Positions 41,825 to 50,828 of a stretch of DNA of 64,000 bases are shown here, piece after piece. Made by a program: the position numbers and the translations under genes. The notes below the pieces were generated by a model, which was given only the letters and a program-made list of their open reading frames with translations, ran no database searches and was not told where the DNA came from. The stretch is from Phascolarctobacterium sp. (lineage in GTDB: Bacteria > Bacillota > Negativicutes > Acidaminococcales > Acidaminococcaceae): assembly GCA_003150755.1 (NCBI GenBank), contig QAMT01000005.1, positions 62,001-126,000 on the forward strand, given 5' to 3'. Within the stretch, counting starts at the first letter, position 1; every line of letters begins with the position of its first letter.

Positions 41825-43429
41825 TTAGAAAATCCCCAAAACAATCTGGCTGATATTTTTGGAATGGTCCGAAACACGTTTCAGGTTGATTAAAATTTCC
41901 ATCATCATAAACCCTGCCACCGGGTCGCAGCGTTTTTCGTTAAGGCGCACAATATGGTTTTTACGGATTTCCTTCTGTGCTTTTTTAACCTCGCGGCAAA
42001 TGTCCCAGGCTTCCTGCGCCAGTTGTTTATCGTTGTTTTCCAGCGCTTCTATCGCCTTGCCGCTGGCATCAAGCACCAGCTTGCCAAGGTGCCGCAGTTC
42101 ATTTTTGGCTTCTTCACTGAACTTAACATCGTTTTCAAACATACGCCGCGCATCTTTGGCCAGCGCTTCCCCGTGGTCGCCAATACGTTCAATGTCCGTG
42201 CAGGCGTGCAATAAGCGCGTATGCTCTGCCGAAAGCGCGCCGCCCATTTCCTTTTCGCTCATTTTGGTCAGGTAGCGGGTAATGTCTTCTTCAAGGGCAT
42301 CAACAACCGGCTCGTGCTCCAGCACATATTTAATTTTAGCTTCGTCCTTATCTTCCAAAGCAGCCAGGCCTACTTCCACATTGTGGCGCGCCATGTTGCC
42401 CATGCGTACAATTTCTTTAACTGCAAGCCCGATAGCAATGGACGGAGTTGCCAGCATTTTTTCATCAAGAAATACCGGTTTCAGGGAAATAATTTCGCTC
42501 TTGCCGGGCAGAAGTTTTTCGATAAATTTGATATATAAACCGGTAAACGGCATGAACAGCATGGTATTAACTACATTAAATGCTGTGTGCGCGTTGGCTA
42601 TCTGGCGGGCAATATCGCCCTCCGGCGAAATAGCCAGCACCAATTTAATGAAAAGGCCCATAAAAGTAATAAAGATAATGCTGCCGATAAAATTGAACAT
42701 TACATGCGCCAGTGCTACACGTTTTGCAGTAATGTTAGCGCGCAGGGATGCCAGTACCGCCGTGATGCAGGTGCCGATATTATCACCTAAAAGCACAGGT
42801 ATTGCGCCTTCCAGCGGAATCAGGCCCTGGTTGGCGATTGCAATCAGCACGCCGATTGTCGCGCTGCTGGACTGAATAATCATCGTCATTACAAGGCCGA
42901 CGCAGACGCCTAAAATCGGATTATCCGAGAAGCGGCCTATAAAATCAATAAAACCCTGGTATTCGCGCAGCGGCATAACAGAATCACTCATCATATCCAT
43001 GCCCAGCATCAATATGCCGAAACCGAGAATAACCTGCCCGATATATTTGCCGCGCTGGCGTTTTGCCAAAAGCTGCACTGCAAAACCAATTGCCAGAAAC
43101 AGCGTAATATAATCAGTCAGCTTAAAGGCAATAAGCTGCGCCGTCATGGTTGTGCCGATATTGGCGCCCATTACAACGCCAAAGGCCTGTTTTAAATTCA
43201 TCAGCCCGGCATTTACAAAGCCTACCGTCATTACCGTCGTTGCGCTGCTGGATTGCAAAATGCCTGTTACCACCGCGCCAAGCGCCACGGCAACAATCAA
43301 AACACCGGTCAGTTTTTCCAGTATTTTTTGCAGCTTTTCTCCGGCGGCGCGCTGCAGACCTTCGCCCATCAGCTGCATGCCGTAAAGGAATAATGCAAGT
43401 CCGCCTAAAAATCCAAAAAAGTAAACCAT
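41825..43429 (-). CDS. Na/phosphate cotransporter family protein with PhoU domain
   Basis: The 534-residue protein has an N-terminal NptA/PNaS transporter half (about 1-310) with two QSSSATT-type repeats (GILQSSSATT near 60 and MIIQSSSATIG near 185). A C-terminal cytoplasmic PhoU-like helical domain follows (about 340-534). Such proteins import phosphate with sodium, or export it, and the PhoU part probably gates transport. It stands alone downstream of the RND region. Confidence 0.92.
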   Translation of the reverse strand: MVYFFGFLGGLALFLYGMQLMGEGLQRAAGEKLQKILEKLTGVLIVAVALGAVVTGILQSSSATTVMTVGFVNAGLMNLKQAFGVVMGANIGTTMTAQLIAFKLTDYITLFLAIGFAVQLLAKRQRGKYIGQVILGFGILMLGMDMMSDSVMPLREYQGFIDFIGRFSDNPILGVCVGLVMTMIIQSSSATIGVLIAIANQGLIPLEGAIPVLLGDNIGTCITAVLASLRANITAKRVALAHVMFNFIGSIIFITFMGLFIKLVLAISPEGDIARQIANAHTAFNVVNTMLFMPFTGLYIKFIEKLLPGKSEIISLKPVFLDEKMLATPSIAIGLAVKEIVRMGNMARHNVEVGLAALEDKDEAKIKYVLEHEPVVDALEEDITRYLTKMSEKEMGGALSAEHTRLLHACTDIERIGDHGEALAKDARRMFENDVKFSEEAKNELRHLGKLVLDASGKAIEALENNDKQLAQEAWDICREVKKAQKEIRKNHIVRLNEKRCDPVAGFMMMEILINLKRVSDHSKNISQIVLGIF

Positions 43430-43542
43430 AAGTCCTCCCTGTCTTGTCGTTTTACTTAGTTTTTACTTATATTTTACATTTATTATACAGGATTTTAGGG
43501 CATCGGTACAGATAAATTTAAAGTTTTTGTAAACAAATTAAC

Positions 43543-43572
43543 AAAAAGGCCCTGCACATTTGCAGAGCCTTT
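43543..43572 (-). terminator. Terminator after the RND pump genes
   Basis: AAAGGCTCTGCA pairs with TGCAGGGCCTTT on the minus strand, followed by TTGTT. It lies about 17 nt after the stop codon. Confidence 0.75.
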
Positions 43573-43589
43573 AAAATATAAATTTTTAA

Positions 43590-46500
43590 CTATGCTTCTT
43601 TGGCAGTTTTATAATGTTTAGCCTTCCACTGTTCAAATTCCATATAAACAACAGGCACAACAAGCAGCGTTAAAAGTGTCGATGTTATAAGGCCGCCAAC
43701 CAGTACCACGCCCATCGACTGGCGCAGTTCCGCGCCTTCGCCGATGCCCATTGCAATCGGCAGCATGCCGAGAATGGTTGACAGCGTTGTCATCAATATC
43801 GGGCGCAGACGCAGCGAGCAGGCTTCCAGCGTTGCCGAGCGTATATCAAGCCCTTTTTCGCGCTGCTGATTGGCATAGTCTATCAATAAAATTGCGTTTT
43901 TGGTTACCAGGCCCAGCAGCATGGTAAAACCAATCATACTCATCATGTTGGCCGTCTGACCCGCCATTAAAAGGCCAAGCACCGCGCCCACAACGGCAAA
44001 CGGCAGCGACGCCATGATAATAAGCGGCTGGCTGAAGCTTTCAAACTGCGCCGCCAGAACCATGTAAACAACTACAACCGCCAGCACAATTGCCTTGACG
44101 ATTTCGTTAAACGAACGCGCCATTGTATCTGCTTCGCCAATCAGTTTATAGTTATAGCCCTGCGGCAGGTTCATGCCCGGTATCAGTTCAGTTTCAATCT
44201 TGCGGATAAGTTCGCCCGGCGAAGTACCGACCGTATTGGCATAAACTACAATCTGGCGCTGTTTGTCCTCGCGTTCTATACGGGTCGGGCCGCTGCCCAG
44301 CGTTATATCGGCAATATCGCCCAGGCGGATAAACTGGCCGTCCGGTGACGATACGCGCAAATTTTTAACGTCGTTGATATCCGTGCGCTCGCTTTGCGGC
44401 AGCTGCAAAATAATATCGTAGTCGTTATCACCGATAGTAAAACTGTTATCCGTGCTTTTGCCCATAAAGGCCATTTCCACAACTTCACCGACGGAATAAG
44501 AATCAAGCCCCAGCAGGCTGGCACGCGCCTGGTCAAGACGGATTAAAATTTCCGGCTGCTCGTCAGAGTCAGAAATATCGACGTCCGTCGCGCCCGGCAC
44601 CTTACGCACCAAATCGGCAAGTTCCAGCGCATATTCCTTCAGCTGTTTAATATCAGTACCGCGCAGGCCAACCTGTACCGGACGGCTGTCACCGCGCCCG
44701 CGGCCCTGATTGGATACAACTGTGACGCTTAAACCTTCAACATTATGCGCATCGGCGCGCAAATCGTCCATAATCTGCTGCATGCTGCGCTCACGCTCGT
44801 TAGATGGTATAAGGCGTATATCAATCGAGCCCTGGTTTACCGGGTTACGCCCGTTGCCGATATTCAAAGCCGCAATCTTTACCTCCGGCATACTGGTAAT
44901 TGCCTGCTGCAGCGGCGTTGCCAGCTCAACAGTTTTTTCCATGCTCGTGCCGATAGGCGCTTTGAATTTAACGCTGAACTCGCCCGAATCATACGTCGGC
45001 TGGTATTCCGTGCCGACAAACGGCAACAGCACAATATTTAACGCCAGCGAGATAAAGCCCGCCGCGATAACCTTTTTCGGATTATTCAGCGCTGCTTCCA
45101 TAATGCCGCTGTACAAATCACGGAAAATCTGAAAGCCGTTTTCAAATTTATCCAGCGCCAGCTGCAAATATTTGTTGCGGTGGCTTTCGCCCGGCTTTTC
45201 TTCCTTAATCCAGTAAGCTGAAACCATCGGCGTCAGCGAAAACGCTACCAATGTAGAAAACGCAATGGCAAAGGCAACTGTTAAGCCAAACTGCTTAAAA
45301 TACTGGCCGATAATTTCGCCCATGCTGCCGACCGGCACAAACACCGCCATCAGCGACAGCGACGTTGCAAGTATTGCCAGGGAAATTTCTTCTGTCGCTT
45401 CCTTAGCCGCCACAAAAGGCGTTTTGCCCATTTCGATATGACGGAAAATGTTTTCGATAACTACAATAGCATCATCTATCAAAATACCAACCGCCAGGCT
45501 GAGCGCCATCAGCGACATGTTGTTCAGCGTAAAATCCATAGCCTTCATCATAAAGAAGGTAGCTATTATTGATGTCGGTATGCACAGACCGCCGATAACC
45601 GTAGCGCGGAAATTGCCCAAAAACATATAGGTTATAAACAGCGCCAGCGCTCCGCCGAAGAATATCGTGTTCCACACATCGGCGATATTTTCGCGCACAT
45701 AGGTAGATTGGTCGCGCACGATGTCAACTTTGATGTCCGGCGGAATAACACGCTGCTTTAGTTCTTCCATTTTTGCGTTAACGCGGTCGGTAACGTCAAC
45801 CGTGTTGGTCTTGGATTGCTTGCGTACAAAGGTCATAACGCAGGGCACGCCGTTGGCGCTGGCAAAAGTGTCCTCGTCCTCCCAGCCGTCAATAACGTCC
45901 GCCACGTCGCCGATGTACACAGCTTTGCCGTTATGGTTGGCAATAACAACTTTTTTTACATCGTCAATGTTGTTATATTTGCCGATGGTGCGCACGGTAA
46001 TTTCCATATCGTGGTTTTTAGCCTTGCCGCCCGGCGTGTTGTAGTTTTCGTCATCAACTTTGTTCAGCAAATCCTGAAACGAAATGCCGTACTCCATCAG
46101 TTTGTCAGGCTTCGCCACAAGGCGGATAACGCGCTGGCTGGCGCCTACTGCCGTTACTTCGGCAACACCTTCAACCATCTGCATTTCGTCAAGAATGTTG
46201 TCTTCAATCAAACGGCGTATTTCACCGCGGCTGCGCGATTCTGACGAAAAGGTGTAAGCAACGATGGACTGCGAGGTCAAATCAACCGTTTGCACAACCG
46301 GCTCGTCGATATCGTCCGGCAGGCGGTTGCGCACGCTGGCAACCTTCTCGCGCACTTCACTCGCCATATCCTGCGGGTCCACACCCATATTAAATTCCAG
46401 TACCGTTTCGCTGTAACCTTCCAGCACGGTACTGGATATTGTTTTGTAGCCTGCAACCTGACTGACGCGGTTTTCTATCGGCTTGGTAATAAGCGTTTCC

Positions 46501-46670
46501 ATTTCCTCCGGCGATGCGCCGTCGTAGGTAACACGCACGCTTACGATAGGCATATCAACGTCAGGGTTAAGGTCAACGCCGATTTCCGGATAGCAGCGGA
46601 TGCCGAATACTACCAAAAGCAAAATCAGCATGGTAGTAAAAACCGGCCGGCGGATAAATGTACCTATCAT
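43590..46670 (-). CDS. RND efflux pump, inner-membrane transporter (HAE1/AcrB family)
   Basis: The 1026-residue protein starts MIGTFIRRPVFTTMLILL and has 12 helices in the RND pattern with two large periplasmic loops (about 35-330 and 555-865). The proton-relay aspartates are in GILIDDAIVVIEN (near 405). Pumps of this type expel drugs, lipids or toxic acids across a double membrane. The ATG at 46670 lies 9 nt after an AGG, and the adaptor gene ends just upstream. No outer-membrane channel is encoded nearby. Confidence 0.96.
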   Translation of the reverse strand: MIGTFIRRPVFTTMLILLLVVFGIRCYPEIGVDLNPDVDMPIVSVRVTYDGASPEEMETLITKPIENRVSQVAGYKTISSTVLEGYSETVLEFNMGVDPQDMASEVREKVASVRNRLPDDIDEPVVQTVDLTSQSIVAYTFSSESRSRGEIRRLIEDNILDEMQMVEGVAEVTAVGASQRVIRLVAKPDKLMEYGISFQDLLNKVDDENYNTPGGKAKNHDMEITVRTIGKYNNIDDVKKVVIANHNGKAVYIGDVADVIDGWEDEDTFASANGVPCVMTFVRKQSKTNTVDVTDRVNAKMEELKQRVIPPDIKVDIVRDQSTYVRENIADVWNTIFFGGALALFITYMFLGNFRATVIGGLCIPTSIIATFFMMKAMDFTLNNMSLMALSLAVGILIDDAIVVIENIFRHIEMGKTPFVAAKEATEEISLAILATSLSLMAVFVPVGSMGEIIGQYFKQFGLTVAFAIAFSTLVAFSLTPMVSAYWIKEEKPGESHRNKYLQLALDKFENGFQIFRDLYSGIMEAALNNPKKVIAAGFISLALNIVLLPFVGTEYQPTYDSGEFSVKFKAPIGTSMEKTVELATPLQQAITSMPEVKIAALNIGNGRNPVNQGSIDIRLIPSNERERSMQQIMDDLRADAHNVEGLSVTVVSNQGRGRGDSRPVQVGLRGTDIKQLKEYALELADLVRKVPGATDVDISDSDEQPEILIRLDQARASLLGLDSYSVGEVVEMAFMGKSTDNSFTIGDNDYDIILQLPQSERTDINDVKNLRVSSPDGQFIRLGDIADITLGSGPTRIEREDKQRQIVVYANTVGTSPGELIRKIETELIPGMNLPQGYNYKLIGEADTMARSFNEIVKAIVLAVVVVYMVLAAQFESFSQPLIIMASLPFAVVGAVLGLLMAGQTANMMSMIGFTMLLGLVTKNAILLIDYANQQREKGLDIRSATLEACSLRLRPILMTTLSTILGMLPIAMGIGEGAELRQSMGVVLVGGLITSTLLTLLVVPVVYMEFEQWKAKHYKTAKEA

Positions 46671-46672
46671 AA

Positions 46673-47791
46673 TCAATTACCTGCCTTATCAGTAACTATC
46701 CTGCTGCCCTCACGCAGCTTATTGTGCCCTTCGGTTACAATTTCTTCATCTCCGTTAAGTCCGCTTAAAACTTCGGCAATTTTATCATTGGTATAGCCAA
46801 TGTCAAGCACCTGGCGGCGTACCGTGCCGTCATCGTTGACAACAAAAACTGTTTTCTGGTCGTCTCGCATTACAATGGCAAAAACCGGTATCGTCAGCAC
46901 GTTTTCCTTCGGCAGCGCCGTTAAACGTACCGTTGCAAAAACGCCCGCCAAAAGCCCTTCCGTATTATCCACGCTCACTTCTGCCGCAAAGGTATGCGCC
47001 GGTAAATCCGCCACCGGGGCGATGCGCGTTATTTTACCGATTATTTTATGACCAGCAAAAGCAGGCAAATCAATTTCCGCTTCGTTGCCAACTGCAACAC
47101 CGCTGATATTTCCTTCCGGAATGTTGATAACAGTTTTTAAAACGCTGATATCCGCCACAGCAAAAAGCGGCGTGCCAGCAGTGGCATAATAACCCTCCTG
47201 ATGATAGCGTTTGGAAATAATGCCGTCAGCCGGAGCAACAACAACCGTACCTGCCGACTGCGACTCCATAGCCTGCAAAGTGCCCTGCGCCGCATGCAGC
47301 TTAGCCTGCGCATTATCGCGCGCAAAAGCGTAATCATCCGCTACCTGCTGCGAAACAGCACCCTGCTCATACAGTTTGCTGTAACGCGCAAGGTCGCGTT
47401 CTGCCTTACGCAAATTAGTCTGCGCATCCATATAATTACCACGCGCTTCCAGCAAATTGGCATCCGTGTCGCGCTGCTCCAGTTCCGCCAGCACCTGCCC
47501 TTTAACAACGCGGTCGCCCTCGTTAACATAAACGCGCTCCACACGCCCGTCAACCTTGGCAGCCACATCCGCCTGCCATTCCGGGTCAAGGCTGCCGCTG
47601 AACTCCAGCTCCGGCACAATCGTCTGACGCTCAGGGCGTGCCGTAACAACACTCACAGCCTGCGTGCGCGACATTCTCTCCGCACGCTCGCGGTCCGCCT
47701 GAATATTATCATAAATACGGTAACAAACTATCAAAATAACGGCAACGCAGATTGCCAGCAGTATCTTCATATTCCGGTTATGCAAATCCAT
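46673..47791 (-). CDS. RND efflux periplasmic adaptor
   Basis: The 372-residue adaptor has an N-terminal helix anchor (about 8-27), then the AcrA/MdtA parts: lipoyl half-motif VAAKVDGRVERVYVNEGD (near 78-95), a short coiled-coil hairpin (about 100-165), the second lipoyl half APADGIISKRYHQEGYY, beta-barrel and membrane-proximal domains. It connects the RND transporter with an unlinked outer-membrane channel. SD GGAGG precedes the ATG. It is the first gene of the pair. Confidence 0.95.
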   Translation of the reverse strand: MDLHNRNMKILLAICVAVILIVCYRIYDNIQADRERAERMSRTQAVSVVTARPERQTIVPELEFSGSLDPEWQADVAAKVDGRVERVYVNEGDRVVKGQVLAELEQRDTDANLLEARGNYMDAQTNLRKAERDLARYSKLYEQGAVSQQVADDYAFARDNAQAKLHAAQGTLQAMESQSAGTVVVAPADGIISKRYHQEGYYATAGTPLFAVADISVLKTVINIPEGNISGVAVGNEAEIDLPAFAGHKIIGKITRIAPVADLPAHTFAAEVSVDNTEGLLAGVFATVRLTALPKENVLTIPVFAIVMRDDQKTVFVVNDDGTVRRQVLDIGYTNDKIAEVLSGLNGDEEIVTEGHNKLREGSRIVTDKAGN

Positions 47792-47926
47792 TGCTCTACC
47801 TCCGCCGATAATTTCTGTTTATCCTGAAAGTATAATTACTTATATTATATAACCTTGCGCCAGCCCTTCGCAACAAAACATTGCACGCTTGTTAAAGCAA
47901 GTGTAAATAACTTGTAATTTTTATGC

Positions 47927-47955
47927 TTGCACTAAAACGCGCGCCAAACTATAAT
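47927..47955 (+). promoter_or_regulatory. Promoter of rarA
   Basis: TTGCAC (47927-47932), a 17-nt spacer and TATAAT (47950-47955). The -10 lies 20 nt before the rarA ATG, so the leader is very short, with SD GGGAGGAG. Confidence 0.8.
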
Positions 47956-47974
47956 GGCATTGGGAGGAGATATT

Positions 47975-49300
47975 ATGGAAGCCCTGTCACTTTTTGAAAA
48001 CAACCTGTCACAACCGCTGGCCGCACGCCTGCGCCCGCAAACGCTTGATGAATACGTCGGGCAAACCCACCTTTTAGGCAAAGGCATGGTGCTGCGCCGC
48101 CTTATTGAAAGCGACCAGATTTCCTCCATGATTTTCTGGGGCCCGCCGGGCGTCGGCAAAACCACGCTGGCGCGGATTATAGCCAACTCAACCAAAGCAG
48201 CCTTTATAGATTTTTCTGCCGTTACCAGCGGCATTAAAGAAATACGCAACGTTATGCAAAAGGCAGAAGACAACCGCCGTTACGGCGAAAAAACTATTGT
48301 TTTTGTAGACGAAATACACCGTTTTAACAAAGCGCAGCAGGATGCCTTTTTGCCTTTTGTGGAAAAGGGCAGCATTATTTTAATCGGCGCAACGACGGAA
48401 AATCCTTCATTTGAAGTTAACAGCGCACTTTTAAGCCGCTGCAAGGTTTTTGTGCTGCAAGCGCTGCAAACCGGTGAACTTGTTCAGCTTTTAAAACGCG
48501 CGCTGACTGATGAAAAAGGCTTCGGCAGCCAGCAGATACAAATTGATGACGAACTTTTGGAAATGATTGCCGTATTTGCCAACGGCGACGCCAGGACAGC
48601 GCTTTCGACACTGGAAATGGCGGTGCTGAACGGCGAAGTTGACAGCAGCGGCGCAACAACGGTAACACGCGAAACCTTAGAGCAATGCACATCTAAAAAA
48701 TCGCTGCTGTATGATAAAACCGGCGAAGAACATTATAACTTGATTTCGGCACTACATAAATCCATGCGCAATTCTGACCCCGATGCCGCTGTTTACTGGC
48801 TGGCGCGTATGCTGGAAGCAGGCGAAGATCCGCTTTATATCGCGCGGCGCGTAACACGCTTTGCCAGCGAAGACATCGGCCTGGCCGACCCCAAAGCGCT
48901 GGAAATTGCTGTTGCCGCTTATCAGGCCTGCCACTTTATCGGCATGCCGGAATGCAGCGTGCATTTAACGCAGGCCGTTGTGTACATGTCTGTTGCGCCA
49001 AAATCCAACGCGCTTTATATGGCTTATGAACACGCTAAAAAGGATGCCGTCAAACAACTGGCTGAACCTGTACCGCTTGTTATACGCAACGCCCCTACCA
49101 AACTTATGAAAGAACTGAACTACGGCAAAGGCTACCAATATGCGCACAACACCGAAGAAAAACTGACAAATATGCAATGCCTGCCTGATTCTCTTATTGG
49201 CACAACCTATTACCACCCAACCACGCAGGGATTAGAAGCGCGTGTCAAAGCGCGTTTGGAAGAAATAAAACGCTGGAAGAAACAGCATAGCGAAAAATAA
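47975..49300 (+). CDS. rarA: Replication-associated recombination protein RarA (MgsA)
   Basis: RarA is a AAA+ ATPase related to clamp loaders that acts at stalled forks and on single-stranded DNA ends. The 441-residue protein has PLAARLRPQTLDEYVGQ (about 14-30), Walker A GPPGVGKTTLAR (near 55-66), Walker B IVFVDEIHRFNKAQQD and sensor 1 GATTENPSFE. The C-terminal tetramerisation domain is present. The ATG at 47975 has SD GGGAGGAG. A strong terminator follows. Confidence 0.97.
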   Translation: MEALSLFENNLSQPLAARLRPQTLDEYVGQTHLLGKGMVLRRLIESDQISSMIFWGPPGVGKTTLARIIANSTKAAFIDFSAVTSGIKEIRNVMQKAEDNRRYGEKTIVFVDEIHRFNKAQQDAFLPFVEKGSIILIGATTENPSFEVNSALLSRCKVFVLQALQTGELVQLLKRALTDEKGFGSQQIQIDDELLEMIAVFANGDARTALSTLEMAVLNGEVDSSGATTVTRETLEQCTSKKSLLYDKTGEEHYNLISALHKSMRNSDPDAAVYWLARMLEAGEDPLYIARRVTRFASEDIGLADPKALEIAVAAYQACHFIGMPECSVHLTQAVVYMSVAPKSNALYMAYEHAKKDAVKQLAEPVPLVIRNAPTKLMKELNYGKGYQYAHNTEEKLTNMQCLPDSLIGTTYYHPTTQGLEARVKARLEEIKRWKKQHSEK

Positions 49301-49313
49301 ATACCTTAAAGTA

Positions 49314-49354
49314 AAAAATCCAAAGCACTACTTTACGTAATGCTTTGGATTTTT
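49314..49354 (+). terminator. Terminator after rarA
   Basis: A 14-bp stem (49314-49327 with 49341-49354) with a 13-nt loop ends in TTTTTATTTTA. Confidence 0.9.
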
Positions 49355-49370
49355 ATTTTATAATTACAAA

Positions 49371-49530
49371 CAAAACAACAAAGGATTGTACTGTAAAGCG
49401 ATGAGCAAAACTGTGGCGGCTCACATCAAAACTTCTTCCTTAATAAGTCCGGCTGCGAAGCCCGGACGGAATCGAAGGAGCCACAGCATTTTGCATCGCT
49501 GCAACAGTGCAACCTTTGCTGTTCTTTATT
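49371..49530 (+). ncRNA. Long imperfect hairpin, candidate 6S RNA or miniature inverted-repeat element
   Basis: 49374-49523 folds into one long rod: AACAACAAAGG (49374-49384) pairs with CCTTTGCTGTT (49513-49523), then ACTGT with ACAGT, GCGATG with CATCGC, CTGTGGC with GCCACAG, and an apical GTCCGG-CCGGAC stem. A 9-nt bulge (ACATCAAAA) sits in the middle of one side. A TATAAT at 49359-49364 would start transcription near 49371, but its -35 is weak. Rod shape, size and position next to rarA fit 6S RNA, often found near rarA in Firmicutes. No coding frame fits. The strand is uncertain. Confidence 0.45.
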
Positions 49531-49562
49531 ATCTTTATTAAATTAATTATTTCATGCTTATT

Positions 49563-50801
49563 TTAAAAATAAACCTTTTTATCAACCGGCGCGGTAGATG
49601 CTATCAGCTTGCCTTTACGGTAATTGCGCAGCACCGGCACATCGTAATTAAGCGCATCATACCAGTTTTTAGCGTCCAAAATTACAAAGTTAGCGTCTTT
49701 GCCTTTGGCAATGCCGTATTCATCACCCAAATGCAAAGTGCGGGCAGCATTTTCCGTAACAAATTTGTAAGAATTGCAAATTTCTTCATAGCCAAGCATG
49801 TGCCCGGTGTACAGCCCCATAAATACCTGGTCGCGCATTTTGCCGTTGCCCAGCGGGTTCCACGGGTCAAAAATATCATCAGAGCCAAAAGAAACATTCA
49901 AACCTTCGGCTGTAAGCTCTTTTACGCGCGTCATGCTGCGGCGTTTGGGATAGGTATCAACCCTGCCGCCCAAATGCACGTTAACGCAGGGATTAGCCAC
50001 AAAGTTAATACCGGAAAGTTTAAGCAAACGCATTAAACGAATCATATAAGCGTTGTTGTAACTGTGCATAGCAGTTGTGTGCGATGCCGTTACCATATCG
50101 CCCATGCCGGTTTCATAAGCGCGTGCAGCAACCGTTTCCAACCCGCGGGAAGCCTCATCATCAATTTCATCGCAATGCACGTCGATAAGCTTGCCGTATT
50201 TTTGCGCCAGTTCAAAACAAATATTCAAAGATTCTACCGAATATTCGCGGGTAAACTCAAAATGCGGAATAGCACCGGCTGCATCAGCGCCCATTTTCAA
50301 AGATTCTTCCAAAAGCTCACGCCCATGCGGATAGCTTAAAATTCCGTACTGCGGAAAGGCGACAATCTGAATATCAATGTAATCCTTAACCTCATCACGC
50401 AGCTCTAAAATAGCCTGCAACGCAGTCAGTTTAGGGTCGTTAATATCCACGTGAGTGCGCACATACTGAATACCGTTGCCAGCCTGCAAGCGGATAGCCT
50501 TATTTACACGCTCTTTAACCTCCTCTTTGGTCAGAAAAGGTTTGTATTCTTCCCAGCGCTGAATGCCTTCAAATAACGTACCGGAAAGATTCCAGTGAGG
50601 GCGCCCCGCAGTCAGGCAGGTGTCAAGATGCACATGCGACTCTACAAACGGCGGCAGTACCATTTTACCGGCGCAGTCAGAGATAATTTCTTCGCCGGGC
50701 AGCGGTTCTAGCTGGGGTGCAATAGCAGCAAATTTTCCGTCTGTTACGCGGATATCCACCGTTTCAGTGGCGTTAGCCAGATAAAGATTTTGAAGCAGCA
50801 T
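49563..50801 (-). CDS. codA: Cytosine deaminase CodA
   Basis: CodA deaminates cytosine to uracil and ammonia. The 412-residue amidohydrolase closely matches E. coli CodA: metal ligands in ESHVHLDT (near 60-67), DVHCDEIDD (near 213-221), SHTTAMHSYNNAY, and the catalytic Asp in FGSDDIFDPWNPLG (near 310-323). SD AGGACGG precedes the ATG. It follows codB after a 27-nt gap. Confidence 0.96.
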   Translation of the reverse strand: MLLQNLYLANATETVDIRVTDGKFAAIAPQLEPLPGEEIISDCAGKMVLPPFVESHVHLDTCLTAGRPHWNLSGTLFEGIQRWEEYKPFLTKEEVKERVNKAIRLQAGNGIQYVRTHVDINDPKLTALQAILELRDEVKDYIDIQIVAFPQYGILSYPHGRELLEESLKMGADAAGAIPHFEFTREYSVESLNICFELAQKYGKLIDVHCDEIDDEASRGLETVAARAYETGMGDMVTASHTTAMHSYNNAYMIRLMRLLKLSGINFVANPCVNVHLGGRVDTYPKRRSMTRVKELTAEGLNVSFGSDDIFDPWNPLGNGKMRDQVFMGLYTGHMLGYEEICNSYKFVTENAARTLHLGDEYGIAKGKDANFVILDAKNWYDALNYDVPVLRNYRKGKLIASTAPVDKKVYF

Positions 50802-50828
50802 AACAAATCCGTCCTTTCTTAAAACCTG

